DNA from: Goodfellowiella coeruleoviolacea
GTDB lineage: Bacteria > Actinomycetota > Actinomycetes > Mycobacteriales > Pseudonocardiaceae
Direction: 5' to 3'
DNA: 64,000 nucleotides
NCBI RefSeq assembly: GCF_024171785.1
Contig: NZ_JAMTCK010000018.1
Span: 151,579-215,578 of the forward strand
The position numbers were made by a program, and so were the translations under genes. The first letter of the stretch is position 1, and each line of letters opens with the position of its first letter. The notes under the pieces were generated by a model, which saw only the letters and a program-made list of their open reading frames with translations, was not told where the DNA came from and made no database searches. Positions 49,061-60,745 of the stretch are shown here, piece by piece.

Positions 49061-49798
49061 TCACTCCCACCGGAACAGCCGCGCGGCCAGCACGCCCAGG
49101 CCGACCGCGTACGCGGCCATGACCAGCAGGGGCAGCGGTGCCGGCCAGGCACCGGCCCAGGTGCTGTGCAGTGCGTCCACGCCGGCGCCCAGCGGGGTGA
49201 ACTCGCCGATGCGGGCCACGACGTCCGGGGTGGAGCCGGGCGTCCACAGGCCGGCGACGAACAGCATCGGGAAGTAGCACAGCATGCCGATGCCGTTGGC
49301 CGCGCGACCGGTGGGCGCGACCGCCGCGATCACCAGGCCGACCCCGAACATCGAGCCGACCAGCAGGACCAGGGTGAGCGCGAACCCGATCACCTGCCGG
49401 GGCGGGAGGACCCCGAAGGCGATCGCGGCGACGCCCACCAGCAGCGCCACGACCAGCAGCGTGGCCACCAGGTTGACCACCAGCTGGGCGCCGAGCAGGC
49501 TACCCGGACCGACCGGCGTGGTGGCCAGCCGGCGCAGCACCCCCTTGTCCCGGTAGGTGGCCAGGCCGGTGGGCAGCACGGTGAGCGACAGGCTGGCCAC
49601 GGCTAGGCCGACCAGGATCGGGGCGTAGACGTCGATGATCCGGCTGCCGCCCAGCTCCGGCAGTGCCTGGCGCATGGCCGGCACGCTGCCGAAGACCACC
49701 AGCAGCACGATCGGCAGCGCGAGCCCCACGACCAGGGTGGTGCCCTCGCGCAGGAACAGCTTGGCCTCGACGGCGGCGAGTTTGGGCAGACCGCGCAT
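49061..49798 (-). CDS. ABC-2 type permease
   Basis: This 245-residue membrane protein has six hydrophobic segments and the ABC-2 layout: a charged N-terminus (RGLPKLAAVEAKLFLREG), the helix SLSLTVLPTGLATYRDKGVLRRLATTPVGP with the family's conserved cytoplasmic loop, and a LCYFPMLFVAGLWTPG segment. It pairs with the ATPase encoded just upstream, probably exporting a drug or lipid. The ATG has GGAG seven bases upstream. It is the last of five genes led by a GntR regulator. Confidence 0.9.
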   Translation of the reverse strand: MRGLPKLAAVEAKLFLREGTTLVVGLALPIVLLVVFGSVPAMRQALPELGGSRIIDVYAPILVGLAVASLSLTVLPTGLATYRDKGVLRRLATTPVGPGSLLGAQLVVNLVATLLVVALLVGVAAIAFGVLPPRQVIGFALTLVLLVGSMFGVGLVIAAVAPTGRAANGIGMLCYFPMLFVAGLWTPGSTPDVVARIGEFTPLGAGVDALHSTWAGAWPAPLPLLVMAAYAVGLGVLAARLFRWE

Positions 49799-49809
49799 GA
49801 CAGGACTCC

Positions 49810-50775
49810 TCACTGCCGGGCCCGCTGGGCCGCGGCGGACGTCGGGTCGGCCCGGTCGGGCCGGTGGGACCGGTCGGGGTGGCGGCCGGTGAGCGCCACG
49901 AACGCGTCCTCCAGGCTGGCCTGTTCCACCCGCAGGTCCACGGCCGTGATCCGCTGGGCGGCCAGCGCCGAGGTGAGCGCGTGCAGCAGGTTTCCGGTGC
50001 CGGTCACCAGCACCTGGTTTCCGGTCCTGGTCACGCCGGTGACCTCGGGCAGGCCGGTGAGCAGCCGGTCGTCCAGCGGCGCGCTCGGCCGGAACCGCAC
50101 CCGCTGTTCGGCGTCGACCTCGGCGACCAGGCCGGCCGGGGTGCCCACCGCGACCACGCGGCCGGCGTCGATGAGGGCGAGCCGGTCGCACAGCCGCTCG
50201 GCCTCCTCCATGAAGTGGGTGACCAGCAGGACGGTCACGCCGCGCGCCCGGATGTCCTCGACCAGCTGCCAGGTGTCCCGGCGGGCCTGCGGGTCCATGC
50301 CGGTGGTCAGCTCGTCCAGGATCGCGATCTCCGGGTTGCCGACCAGGGCCAGTGCCACGGACAGCCGCTGCTTCTGGCCGCCGGACAGCTTCTTGAACGG
50401 GGTGTCGGCCTTGTCGGCCAGGCCCAGCTCGGCCAGCAGGGTCCGCCAGTCCGCCGGGTCCGGGTAGAACGAGCTGTACAGGTCGAGTGCCTCGGCCACC
50501 CGCATCCGGTCCGGCAGCTGGGTCTCCTGCAACTGGACCCCCACCTTGCGCCGGACGGCGAGCCGGTCGGTGGCCGGGTCGCTGCCCAGCACGCGCACCG
50601 TGCCCCCGTCGCGGGTGCGCAGGCCCTGCGCGCACTCGACCGTGGTGGTCTTGCCCGCGCCGTTGGGGCCGAGGATGCCGAAGATCTCGCCGCGCTCCAC
50701 GGTGAAGGACACGTCGTGCACGGCCACGTGTCGGCCGTAGCGCTTGTGCAGGTTCTCGATCTCGATGACGGGCAT
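49810..50775 (-). CDS. ABC transporter ATP-binding protein (drug-exporter type)
   Basis: This 321-residue ATPase has Walker A GPNGAGKTTT (about residue 38), Q-loop QLQETQLPD, signature LSGGQKQRLS and Walker B IAILDELTTGMDPQARRD (proline of the usual DEPT replaced by Leu: DELTT), then THFMEEAE with the switch histidine. The C-terminal 90 residues form the regulatory domain seen in drug-exporter ATPases. It lies between two permease genes and most likely energises the downstream one, 11 bp away. Confidence 0.9.
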   Translation of the reverse strand: MPVIEIENLHKRYGRHVAVHDVSFTVERGEIFGILGPNGAGKTTTVECAQGLRTRDGGTVRVLGSDPATDRLAVRRKVGVQLQETQLPDRMRVAEALDLYSSFYPDPADWRTLLAELGLADKADTPFKKLSGGQKQRLSVALALVGNPEIAILDELTTGMDPQARRDTWQLVEDIRARGVTVLLVTHFMEEAERLCDRLALIDAGRVVAVGTPAGLVAEVDAEQRVRFRPSAPLDDRLLTGLPEVTGVTRTGNQVLVTGTGNLLHALTSALAAQRITAVDLRVEQASLEDAFVALTGRHPDRSHRPDRADPTSAAAQRARQ

Positions 50776-50813
50776 GTCGCCGCCCTTTCCGCCCGCCTGG
50801 GCCGCTGCGGTGC

Positions 50814-51611
50814 TCACGGGAAGATCCACTGGGTCTGGCCGGTGGTGGGACCGCGGCGGATGGCCACGCTCCTGGTCAGTGGCTGGTTGGCGGCCACCGC
50901 CGCCGCGATCAGCAGCACGCTCAGCGCGATCCCCGCGGGCATGGCCAGCTGACCGAGGCCGACCGCGGTCCCGACCGCGCGGAACCACCCGGTCCCCAGC
51001 AGCACGTCCGTGCCCAGTGCCGGCACCAGCGCGGGAACGAGGAACAGCGTGCCGAGCCAGCCGCCGAACCGGTAGTAGCCGGAGCCGATCAGCCACCCGC
51101 TGGCGATGTGCGCGGTGAAGGTCAGCACCGCCTCCACCAGCACCAGGTGCACCTGGCCGCCGGAGGTGAACAGGTGCGGGCCGGTGAACCCCTCGGGCAG
51201 GCCGGCGGCCGTGTAGGCGAGGTGCTCGACGGCGAAGCCGAGGGTGAACGCCACCGCGAAGACCAGGCCGAGCAGCCCGGCGAACAGGGCGGCGCCGGTG
51301 AAGAACTCGCGCCGGGTGACGCCGTGGGCCACGTACACCGACAGGTTGAGCGGGGTGATCATGATGGCGAGGGCGAACGGGAAGTACTTGGCCGCCCCGA
51401 GCCCGGCGATCTCCCACAGGCTGCGGTCGAGCTGGCCGAAGGCGGCCTGGCCGACGCCGAGGGCGACGAAGATGACGACGACGATCGCCCAGAAGATCAG
51501 CAGCAGCCGCAGGTGGCCGGCCCACAGCAGGGCGGCGACCGTGCGGCCCCGGCCGTCGCTGGCCGGGCCGTCGCTAACTGGGCTGTCCTGGGTGGTGTGG
51601 TGGCTGGTCAC
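50814..51611 (-). CDS. Membrane protein of the GntR-led ABC operon
   Basis: This 265-residue protein has six predicted transmembrane segments and no ATPase motif. It is preceded by a Ser/Gly-rich cytoplasmic N-terminus. Position directly after the first ATPase gene, with a GTGA stop/start overlap, marks it as the permease partner of that ATPase. HGVTRREFF resembles the cytoplasmic loop of YtrB-associated permeases. No sequence family is certain. Confidence 0.75.
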   Translation of the reverse strand: MTSHHTTQDSPVSDGPASDGRGRTVAALLWAGHLRLLLIFWAIVVVIFVALGVGQAAFGQLDRSLWEIAGLGAAKYFPFALAIMITPLNLSVYVAHGVTRREFFTGAALFAGLLGLVFAVAFTLGFAVEHLAYTAAGLPEGFTGPHLFTSGGQVHLVLVEAVLTFTAHIASGWLIGSGYYRFGGWLGTLFLVPALVPALGTDVLLGTGWFRAVGTAVGLGQLAMPAGIALSVLLIAAAVAANQPLTRSVAIRRGPTTGQTQWIFP

Positions 51612-52489
51612 CGCTGGGCCTCCGGCTGACGGGTGAGGTGGACGAACAGGTCCTGCACGGGCACCGCCCCCAACTCCAGGCCGGCGGCCCTGGCCGCGCG
51701 GCGCCGGGCGTCGTCGAACCGCTCGTACACGGTGACCGCCTTGGTGTTGCCCAGCCGCTGCTCGCCGAGCACGGTCAGGCCGGCGGTGAAGCGGTCCACG
51801 ACCTCGGCCGGACCGGTGACCGACACCCCGCGGGCACGCAGCGTGTCGACCTCCTCGTGCAGCACCAGGCGTCCGTTGTCGAGGATGACGATCTCCTCGA
51901 ACAGCGAGTTCACCTCCTCGATCAAGTGGGTGGACAGGATGATGGTGCGCGGGTTTTCCGCGTAGTCGCTCAGCAGTTCGTCGTAGAACGCGTAGCGGGA
52001 CGGCGCGTCCATTCCCAGGTAGGATTCGTCGAAAATCGTCAGCGGTGCCCGGCAGGCCAGTCCGAGGGTGATTCCCAGCGCGGACTTCATGCCCCGGGAC
52101 AGCGCGGAGACCTTCTTCTTCACCGGCAGCTTGAACGTGTCGACGAGGTGGTGCGCGTAGTCCTCGTCCCAGTGCGGCCGCAGCCGCGCGGCGAACCGCA
52201 GCGCCTGCCGGACGCTGGTCTGCTCGTAGGCGTCGACCTCGTCGCGGATGAAGCAGGTCCGGCGCATGATCCGGGTGTTCTCGAACGGGTCCTCGCCGTC
52301 GACGAGCACGGTGCCCGCGCTGGCCCGGCGCCGCGCCGCCAGCACCGACAACAGGCTGGTCTTGCCGGACCCGTTGCGACCGAGCAGGCCGTAGACCTTG
52401 CCGCCGGCCAACTCCAGGCTCAGGCCGTCGAGCGCGGTGGTCTCGCCGTAGCGCAGGGACAGGTCGCGGAGGTGGACCGACAGGCTCAC
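51608..52489 (-). CDS. ABC transporter ATP-binding protein (YtrB-like)
   Basis: This 293-residue ATPase has Walker A GRNGSGKTS (about residue 37) but a divergent signature LSRGMKS and Walker B LTIFDESYLGMDA, in which serine replaces the usual proline (DES). These changes match the YtrB type, whose ATPases serve exporters controlled by GntR regulators of the YtrA type. The gene sits between the GntR gene and a membrane-protein gene, with 4-bp overlaps on both sides. It is probably induced by cell-envelope stress, as in relatives. Confidence 0.88.
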   Translation of the reverse strand: MSLSVHLRDLSLRYGETTALDGLSLELAGGKVYGLLGRNGSGKTSLLSVLAARRRASAGTVLVDGEDPFENTRIMRRTCFIRDEVDAYEQTSVRQALRFAARLRPHWDEDYAHHLVDTFKLPVKKKVSALSRGMKSALGITLGLACRAPLTIFDESYLGMDAPSRYAFYDELLSDYAENPRTIILSTHLIEEVNSLFEEIVILDNGRLVLHEEVDTLRARGVSVTGPAEVVDRFTAGLTVLGEQRLGNTKAVTVYERFDDARRRAARAAGLELGAVPVQDLFVHLTRQPEAQR

Positions 52490-52851
52490 GACCGCCCCCC
52501 GTCGGCGTCCTGGATGCGCCGGATGACGTCGGCGAGCGGGATGCCGATCATGCGCGCCTCGGCCACCATGGCGTCCACGACTTCCTCGAAGAAACGCTCG
52601 CGGCGCTGCTGGCGCAGCGTTTCCCTGGCGTTCTGACTGACAAACATTCCGATTCCCCGTTTTTTGTAGAGGATGCCTTCTTCCAGCAACTGCTGGAAAC
52701 CCTTGGCCGCGGTGGCGGGATTGATCCGGTAGAACGACGAGTACTGGTTCGTCGACATGACTTTCTCGTCTTCCTGAAGAACGCCCGCCAGGATGTCCTC
52801 TTTGATCTTCTCGGCGATCTGCTGGTAGATCGGGCTCCGGTCGTCGAACAC
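52486..52851 (-). CDS. GntR-family regulator, YtrA type
   Basis: This 121-residue short GntR protein has the winged HTH (residues 2-70: RSPIYQQIAEKIKEDILAGVL, then STNQYSSFYRINPATAAKGFQQLLEEGILYKKRGIGMFVS) and a small helical C-terminus but no effector domain, as in YtrA. The GTG at 52851 has AGGGG about eight bases upstream. It heads an operon of two ABC ATPases and two membrane proteins with 4-bp overlaps between the first genes, and probably represses it. A large palindrome lies directly upstream. Confidence 0.9.
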   Translation of the reverse strand: MFDDRSPIYQQIAEKIKEDILAGVLQEDEKVMSTNQYSSFYRINPATAAKGFQQLLEEGILYKKRGIGMFVSQNARETLRQQRRERFFEEVVDAMVAEARMIGIPLADVIRRIQDADGGRS

Positions 52852-52861
52852 GAGAGCACCC

Positions 52862-52905
52862 CTGGTCTGTTGGTTCGTTACTCGACTAGTGAACCACAGG
52901 ACCAG
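52862..52905. promoter_or_regulatory. Large imperfect palindrome upstream of the GntR operon
   Basis: CTGGTC...TGGTTC at 52862-52876 mirrors GAACCA...GACCAG at 52891-52905, with 12 of 15 positions pairing across a 14-bp centre. It lies 11-54 bp before the GntR start and spans the likely promoter, so it is the probable operator. Confidence 0.6.
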
Positions 52906-53045
52906 CGGAGTGTCGAGGAGCGGTGGACACCGGGTGGTGGTGGCGCCCTGGCCGAAGATGGGGCCCACCACTCGCCCGGCGGCTGTCCATCCGGCGCGGT
53001 CCCGTTCGTCGTACTGGTGACCGGCAACGACTGAGGAGGAACCTG

Positions 53046-53369
53046 ATGAAGTACGTGCTGTTGATCTGTGGTGACGAGACGGCCGCGGCGCACGCGCAGG
53101 ACGGGTGCGGCGGCTGGTCCGAGGAGATGGAGCAGCGCGGCGTGGTCCGGGGCGGCGCCGGGCTGCGGCCCCCGACCGAGGCCACCACCGTGCGGGTGCG
53201 CGGCGACGAGGTGCTGCTCACCGACGGCCCGTTCGCCGAGACCAGGGAGCAGATCGGCGGGTTCGTCCTGATCGACTGCGCCGACCTGGACGAGGCGATC
53301 GAGATCGCCGCCAAGCACCCGGCCGCGGGTTACGGCACGATCGAGATCCGGCCGCTGCTGACGCCGTGA
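53046..53369 (+). CDS. YCII/DGPF-domain protein
   Basis: This 107-residue YCII-like protein has the DGPF motif ([15 protein letters not shown] near residue 60) and a [11 protein letters not shown] start. It is the standard genomic partner of ECF42 sigma factors; its GTGA overlap with the sigma gene makes the link certain here. The biochemical role of DGPF proteins is not established. The ATG has GAGGAGG upstream. Confidence 0.92.
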   Translation: MKYVLLICGDETAAAHAQDGCGGWSEEMEQRGVVRGGAGLRPPTEATTVRVRGDEVLLTDGPFAETREQIGGFVLIDCADLDEAIEIAAKHPAAGYGTIEIRPLLTP

Positions 53370-54625
53370 CCAGTGCCGTCGACGCCGCGCTGACCAGGGC
53401 GTTCCACGAGCAGTGGGGCCGGGTGGTGGCCAGCGTCATCCGGCTCACCGGCGACTGGGACCTGGCCGAGGACTGCGCCCAGGACGCCTTCGCCCTGGCC
53501 CTGCGCACCTGGCCCCGGGACGGCGTGCCCCGCCGGCCCGGGGCCTGGCTGACCACGACCGCCCGCAACCGCGCCGTGGACCGACTGCGCCGGGACGCGC
53601 TCGGTGCCGCCAAACTCCAGGAGGCCGCCGCCCTGTCCCCTGCCCCCGAACCGCCCACCGACGACGACGACGCTGTGCCGGACGACCGGCTGCGGTTGAT
53701 GTTCACCTGCTGCCACCCGGCGCTGGCGGTGCCGGCCCAGGTCGCGCTCACCCTGCGCACCCTGGCCGGGCTGAGCACCGCCGAGATCGCCAGGGCGTTC
53801 CTGGTCAGCGAGCAGACCATGGCCAAGCGCCTGGTCCGGGCCAAGCAGAAGATCCGCCACGCCGGCATCCCCTTCCGGGTGCCACCACCGCACCTGCTGC
53901 CCGAGCGCACCTCGGCCGTGCTCGCCGTGCTGTACCTGCTGTTCACCGAGGGATACGCGGCCACGGCCGGCGCGGATTTGCTGCGCCCCGACCTGGCCGC
54001 CGAGGCGATCCGGCTGGCCGGGGTGCTGGTCCGGCTGATGCCCGACGAGCCCGAGGCGGTGGGGCTGCTCGCGCTGATGCGGCTGCAGCACGCGCGCCGG
54101 GCCGCCCGAGTGGACGCGGCCGGCGGCCTGGTGCCGCTGGAACTGCAGGACCGCAGCCGCTGGGACACCGCCGAGATCGCCGAGGGGGTGGCGCTGCTGG
54201 ACGGCGTGCTGCGGCGCCGCCGACCCGGCCCCTACCAGGTGCAGGCCGCGATCGCCGCCTGCCACGCCACCGCGCGGCGGGCGGCGGACACCGACTGGCC
54301 GCAGATCGCCGCGCTGTACGGGCAACTGGCCCGGCTGACGCCGTCCCCGGTGGTCGAGCTGAACCGGGCGGTCGCCGTGGGCATGGCCGCCGGCCCGGCC
54401 GAGGGACTGGCACTGGTGGACGCGCTGGCCGCCACCGGCGCGCTGGCCGGCTACCACCTGCTGCCGGCGACCAGGGCCGACCTGCTCCGCCGCCTCGGCC
54501 GCCACGCCGAGGCGGCCGCCGCCTACCGGCAGGCACGCGACCTGGCCCCGACCGACGCCGAGCGGCACTACCTCGACCGCCGGCTCGCCGAACTGCCCAC
54601 CGGTGACGACCCGGTGCCCCCGTAG
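53366..54625 (+). CDS. ECF42-type RNA polymerase sigma factor with C-terminal TPR-like extension
   Basis: This 419-residue protein has sigma region 2 ([36 protein letters not shown], residues 10-45) and region 4 ([38 protein letters not shown], 127-163), then a 240-residue helical extension with TPR-like repeats ([44 protein letters not shown]). This extension is the mark of ECF42 sigma factors, which use it in place of an anti-sigma factor. It is coupled to the DGPF gene by a GTGA overlap. Confidence 0.92.
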   Translation: MTSAVDAALTRAFHEQWGRVVASVIRLTGDWDLAEDCAQDAFALALRTWPRDGVPRRPGAWLTTTARNRAVDRLRRDALGAAKLQEAAALSPAPEPPTDDDDAVPDDRLRLMFTCCHPALAVPAQVALTLRTLAGLSTAEIARAFLVSEQTMAKRLVRAKQKIRHAGIPFRVPPPHLLPERTSAVLAVLYLLFTEGYAATAGADLLRPDLAAEAIRLAGVLVRLMPDEPEAVGLLALMRLQHARRAARVDAAGGLVPLELQDRSRWDTAEIAEGVALLDGVLRRRRPGPYQVQAAIAACHATARRAADTDWPQIAALYGQLARLTPSPVVELNRAVAVGMAAGPAEGLALVDALAATGALAGYHLLPATRADLLRRLGRHAEAAAAYRQARDLAPTDAERHYLDRRLAELPTGDDPVPP

Positions 54626-54664
54626 ACCCGTGGGCCCCGGCCGTCGGGGGCGGGTGCGGAAAAG

Positions 54665-54703
54665 CCTCGGGGCCGACCCCAAACGGTGGTCGGCCCCGAG
54701 GCA
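54665..54703. terminator. Strong terminator, end of the suf operon
   Basis: A perfect 15-bp stem (GCCTCGGGGCCGACC at 54665-54679 with 54689-54703) has a 9-nt loop. On the minus strand the stem is followed by TTTTCC, so it ends the suf operon intrinsically. It also lies 40 bp after the ECF42 stop. Confidence 0.85.
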
Positions 54704-54723
54704 GTGGTGCGGGTGGGTGGTGC

Positions 54724-55140
54724 TCAGACGGTGAAACCGAGGGCGCGCAGCTGCTCGCGGCCGTCCTCGGTGATCCGCTCCGGGCCCCACGGCGGCATCC
54801 ACACCCAGTTGATCCGGAAGTCGCGGACGAGGCCCCCACCCGGTCCACCGGTCAGCGCGGCCCTGGTCTGGTCCTCGATGACGTCGGTGAGCGGGCAGGC
54901 CGCCGAGGTCAGCGTCATGTCCAGCAGCGCGGTGTTGTCCGCGTCCACCCGGATGTCGTAGACCAGCCCGAGGTCCACCACGTTGATGCCGAGTTCCGGG
55001 TCGACGACATCGCGCAGCGCCTCCTCGACGTCGTCCACCGCGGCCACCTCCGCGCTCGGCGGCGGTGGCTCGGGCAGTCCCTCGACACCCCGCTGGACCT
55101 GCTCGTCCTGGGCCGCGGGGGTACCAGTGGTCTCACTCAT
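54724..55140 (-). CDS. sufT: MIP18/SufT-type iron-sulfur assembly factor
   Basis: This 138-residue DUF59 (MIP18) protein has the core motif ALRDVVDPELGINVVDLGLVYDI (residues 41-63) and a reactive cysteine in LTSAACPLTDVI, followed by VWMPPWGPERITEDGREQLRALGF at the C-terminus. It helps mature Fe-S proteins. It is the last gene of the suf operon. The ATG overlaps the SufU stop (ATGA). Confidence 0.92.
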   Translation of the reverse strand: MSETTGTPAAQDEQVQRGVEGLPEPPPPSAEVAAVDDVEEALRDVVDPELGINVVDLGLVYDIRVDADNTALLDMTLTSAACPLTDVIEDQTRAALTGGPGGGLVRDFRINWVWMPPWGPERITEDGREQLRALGFTV

Positions 55141-55637
55141 CGGCTGCTCACCTCGCTGCTGTGCCCGCCGGCCGCGGCGGGCGTCTCGGCGCTGTCGGCC
55201 ACGCGCGCCACGGCGTCCTTGAACGCCATCCAACCAAGCAGCGCGCACTTGACGCGGGCCGGGTACTGGGCGACCCCGGCGAACGCGATCCCGTCCTCCA
55301 GCACGTCCTCGTCCGGCTCGACGTGGCCGCGGCCCTGCATCAGCTCGACGAAGGCGTCCATGGTCTGGAACGCCTCGGCCACGGTGCGGCCCACCACCAG
55401 GTCGGTCAGCACCGAGGTGGCCGCCTGGCTGATCGAGCAGCCCTGTCCCTCGTAGGAGACGTCGGACACGGTCGCCGCACCGCCGTCGCCGGCCAGGTGC
55501 ACCCGCAGCGTCACCTCGTCGCCGCAGGTGGGGTTCACGTGGTGGACCTCGGCCTGGTAGGGCTCACGCAGGCCACGCCGGTGCGGATTCTTGTAGTGGT
55601 CCAGGATGATCTCCTGGTACATCTGCTGCAGCTGCAT
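55137..55637 (-). CDS. sufU: Iron-sulfur scaffold/sulfur-transfer protein SufU
   Basis: This 166-residue zinc-dependent sulfur-transfer protein has all three cysteines: C38 in NPTCGDEV, C67 in GQGCSISQA and C131 in RVKCALLGW, plus D40. It accepts persulfide sulfur from SufS. The N-terminus MYQEIILDHYKNPHRRG is typical. The stop overlaps the next gene by ATGA. Confidence 0.94.
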   Translation of the reverse strand: MQLQQMYQEIILDHYKNPHRRGLREPYQAEVHHVNPTCGDEVTLRVHLAGDGGAATVSDVSYEGQGCSISQAATSVLTDLVVGRTVAEAFQTMDAFVELMQGRGHVEPDEDVLEDGIAFAGVAQYPARVKCALLGWMAFKDAVARVADSAETPAAAGGHSSEVSSR

Positions 55638-55642
55638 GCCGG

Positions 55643-57711
<2,069 letters not shown>

Positions 57712-57742
57712 CGTCCTTGTTTCTCCTGGTGTCGGGCTGGTT

Positions 57743-58102
57743 CTAGCCCTGGTTCTTCGGGCTGCTGAGGTCGACGTAGACGTCGTCACCGGCGACGTGC
57801 ACCGGGTAGACGTTCACCGGTTCGGTGGCTGGCAGCGACGAGGGCGCTCCGGTGCGCAGGTCGAAGCACGAGCCGTGCAGCCAGCACTCGATGCCGCCCC
57901 GGCTCACCTCGCCCTCGCTGAGCGCCACCTCCGCGTGCGTGCACACGTCGTGCAACGCGTGCACCTGCTCGCCGTCGCGGACCAGCACCACGGGCGTGTC
58001 GTCGATCTCGAACCCGGCTGGCTTGCCCTGGTCGAGTTCGGTCAACGAGCACACCCGCTGCCACTGCCCCGGCTCGGTCAGCAGGTCACGCGCCTGGCTC
58101 AT
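57743..58102 (-). CDS. Rieske-type non-heme [2Fe-2S] ferredoxin of the suf operon
   Basis: This 119-residue protein has the Rieske cluster ligands C54-x-H56 (VCTHAEVAL) and C73-xx-H76 (CWLHGSCFD). It is a standard member of actinobacterial suf operons and may feed electrons to assembly. The start overlaps the SufD stop (ATGA); the stop is a TAG 31 bp before sufC. Confidence 0.93.
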   Translation of the reverse strand: MSQARDLLTEPGQWQRVCSLTELDQGKPAGFEIDDTPVVLVRDGEQVHALHDVCTHAEVALSEGEVSRGGIECWLHGSCFDLRTGAPSSLPATEPVNVYPVHVAGDDVYVDLSSPKNQG

Positions 58103-59277
58103 CCGCCGACCGCCTCAAGCTCCGCCTCGATGGCCTCCTCCAGGCGCTTGCGGACCTCGGGCACCGAGATCTTCATCAGCACCTCGTGGAAGAAGCCCCG
58201 GACCACCAGCCGCCGGGCCTGCTCCTCGGGAATGCCCCTGGCCTGCAGGTAGAACAGCTGCTCGTCGTCGAACCGGCCGGTGGCGCTGGCGTGGCCGGCG
58301 CCGGCGATCTCGCCGGTCTCGATCTCCAGGTTGGGCACGGAGTCGGCCCGCGCCCCGTCGGTGAGCACCAGGTTGCGGTTCAGCTCGAAGGTCTCGGTGC
58401 CCTCGGCCGCCGCCCGGATCAGCACGTCGCCGATCCACACGGTGCGCGCGCCCTCGCCCTGCAGCGCGCCCTTGTAGACGACGTTGCTGCGGCAGTTGGG
58501 CACGGCGTGGTCGACGAAGGTGCGGTGCTCCAGGTGCTGGCCGGCGTCGGCGAAGTACAGGCCGAGCAGTTCGGCGTCGCCGCCCTTGTCGGCGTAGTTC
58601 ACCGTCGGGCTGATCCGCACCGTGCCACCGCCGAGGGTGACCACGGTGTGCCGCAGCACGGCGTCCTTGCCCAGCCGGGCGTGGTGCGCGGACACGTGCA
58701 CCGCGTCGTCGGCCCAGTCGTGCACGGCCACCACGGTCAGCTTGGCACCGTCGGCCACCACGAACTCGATGTTGTCGGCGTAGCTGCCCGAGCCGCGGTG
58801 GTCGATCACCACGACCGCCTCGGCGAACCGCTCCAGGCGCACCTGCAGGTGCCCGTAGGCGACGTTGCCCGCACCGGGGCCGGTCACCGTGATGGTGGTG
58901 GGCGCGGCCACCACCTCCTTGGGCACGGTCACCACGGTGGCCTTGGCAAAGGACTCCCAGGCCAGCCGGGACACGTACTCGGTGGGCCGACCGGCCTCAC
59001 CCAGCCGCTCGTCGTCCCGGTTGGCGGTGTCGACCAGCACGGTCACCGGCGCGTCCACGGTCACGACCGCCTCGCCGGTGGCCGCCTGCCCGGGGATCAG
59101 CCCGGTCAGCCGCTTGAGCGGGGTGAACCGCCAGTTCTCCTCGCGCCCGGTGGGCACGCTGGTGGCGTCCTCGCGGTCGGCCCTGGTCGACAGCGGCACA
59201 CCAGCGCCGTGCGAGTGGGGGGTGAGGCCGAACTGCTCGTTGTCGGTGGTGGTCATCTTCTCGGCAGAAACCGTCAT
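58099..59277 (-). CDS. sufD: SufD scaffold subunit
   Basis: This 392-residue beta-helix protein pairs with SufB and SufC. The C-terminal core motif H-SATGRFDDEQLFYLQARGIPEEQARRLVVRGFF is present near residue 330. It follows sufB with a one-base gap. Alternate ATG start at residue 8 cannot be excluded. Confidence 0.93.
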   Translation of the reverse strand: MTVSAEKMTTTDNEQFGLTPHSHGAGVPLSTRADREDATSVPTGREENWRFTPLKRLTGLIPGQAATGEAVVTVDAPVTVLVDTANRDDERLGEAGRPTEYVSRLAWESFAKATVVTVPKEVVAAPTTITVTGPGAGNVAYGHLQVRLERFAEAVVVIDHRGSGSYADNIEFVVADGAKLTVVAVHDWADDAVHVSAHHARLGKDAVLRHTVVTLGGGTVRISPTVNYADKGGDAELLGLYFADAGQHLEHRTFVDHAVPNCRSNVVYKGALQGEGARTVWIGDVLIRAAAEGTETFELNRNLVLTDGARADSVPNLEIETGEIAGAGHASATGRFDDEQLFYLQARGIPEEQARRLVVRGFFHEVLMKISVPEVRKRLEEAIEAELEAVGG

Positions 59278-59278
59278 C

Positions 59279-60745
59279 TCAGCCGACGGCCCCTTCCATC
59301 TGTAGCTCGATCAGGCGGTTGAGTTCCAGGGCGTACTCCATGGGCAGCTCGCGCGCGATGGGCTCGACGAACCCGCGCACGACCATGGCCATGGCCTCGT
59401 CCTCGGTCAGGCCGCGGGACATCAGGTAGAACAGCTGGTCCTCGCTGACCTTGGACACGGTGGCCTCGTGGCCCATGGCCACGTCGTCCTCACGGATGTC
59501 CACGTAGGGGTAGGTGTCCGAGCGGCTGATGGTGTCCACCAGCAGCGCGTCGCACTTGACCGTCGACTTGGCGTGGTGCGCCCGCTTGTGCACCCGGACC
59601 AGGCCGCGGTAGGAGGTGCGGCCACCGCCGCGGGCCACCGACTTGGACACGATCGTCGAGGACGTGTGCGGGGCCAGGTGCTCCATCTTGGCGCCGGCGT
59701 CCTGGTGCTGGCCCTCACCGGCGAAGGCGATGGACAGCACCTCGCCCTTGGCGTGCTCGCCCATGAGGAACACCGACGGGTACTTCATCGTGACCTTGGA
59801 GCCGATGTTGCCGTCGATCCACTCCATGGTCGCGCCCTCTTCGGCCTTGGCGCGCTTGGTGACCAGGTTGTAGACGTTGTTCGACCAGTTCTGGATGGTC
59901 GTGTACCGGCAGCGGGCGCCCTTCTTGACGATGATCTCCACGACGGCCGAGTGCAGCGAGTCCGACTTGTAGATCGGCGCGGTGCAGCCCTCGACGTAGT
60001 GCACGTAGGCGCCCTCGTCGACGATGATCAGCGTGCGCTCGAACTGGCCCATGTTCTCGGTGTTGATCCGGAAGTAGGCCTGCAGCGGGATGTCCACGTG
60101 GACGCCCTTGGGCACGTAGATGAACGACCCACCGGACCACACCGCGGTGTTCAGCGCGGAGAACTTGTTGTCACCGGCCGGGATGACCGAGCCGAAGTAC
60201 TCCTGGAACAGCTCGGGGTGCTCCTTGAGGCCGGTGTCGGTGTCCAGGAAGATGACGCCCTGGGCCTCCAGCTCCTCCTGGATCTTGTGGTACACGACCT
60301 CGGACTCGTACTGGGCCGCGACACCCGCGACCAGCCGCTGCTTCTCCGCGTCCGGGATGCCCAGCTTGTCGTAGGTGTTCTTGATGTCCTCGGGCAGGTC
60401 CTCCCAGCTGGTCGCCTGCTTCTCGGTGGACCGGACGAAGTACTTGATCGTGTCGAAGTCGATGCCCGACAGATCAGCACCCCAGTTCGGCATGGGCTTG
60501 CGGTCGAACAGCTTCAGCGCCTTCAGGCGCGCCTGGAGCATCCACTCCGGCTCGCCCTTCTTCGCCGAGATGTCCCGGACGACCTCCTCGTTCAGGCCTC
60601 GCCGCGCGCTCGCGCCGGCGACGTCCGCGTCGGCCCAGCCGTACTCGTAACGGCCGAGCGAGGCCAGGGCCTCCTCCTGGCTGAGTGGTTCCTGCCCAAG
60701 AGAGTTCGGCGGTGTGGTGGTGCGCTGCTCGGCAGCGGCAGTCAT
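59279..60745 (-). CDS. sufB: SufB scaffold subunit
   Basis: This 488-residue protein builds Fe-S clusters with SufC and SufD. It has [34 protein letters not shown], the [19 protein letters not shown] segment with the conserved cysteine, and the C-terminal [26 protein letters not shown] use the ATG at 60745, which overlaps the SufR stop (ATGA); the open frame extends further but lies within sufR. Confidence 0.95.
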   Translation of the reverse strand: MTAAAEQRTTTPPNSLGQEPLSQEEALASLGRYEYGWADADVAGASARRGLNEEVVRDISAKKGEPEWMLQARLKALKLFDRKPMPNWGADLSGIDFDTIKYFVRSTEKQATSWEDLPEDIKNTYDKLGIPDAEKQRLVAGVAAQYESEVVYHKIQEELEAQGVIFLDTDTGLKEHPELFQEYFGSVIPAGDNKFSALNTAVWSGGSFIYVPKGVHVDIPLQAYFRINTENMGQFERTLIIVDEGAYVHYVEGCTAPIYKSDSLHSAVVEIIVKKGARCRYTTIQNWSNNVYNLVTKRAKAEEGATMEWIDGNIGSKVTMKYPSVFLMGEHAKGEVLSIAFAGEGQHQDAGAKMEHLAPHTSSTIVSKSVARGGGRTSYRGLVRVHKRAHHAKSTVKCDALLVDTISRSDTYPYVDIREDDVAMGHEATVSKVSEDQLFYLMSRGLTEDEAMAMVVRGFVEPIARELPMEYALELNRLIELQMEGAVG

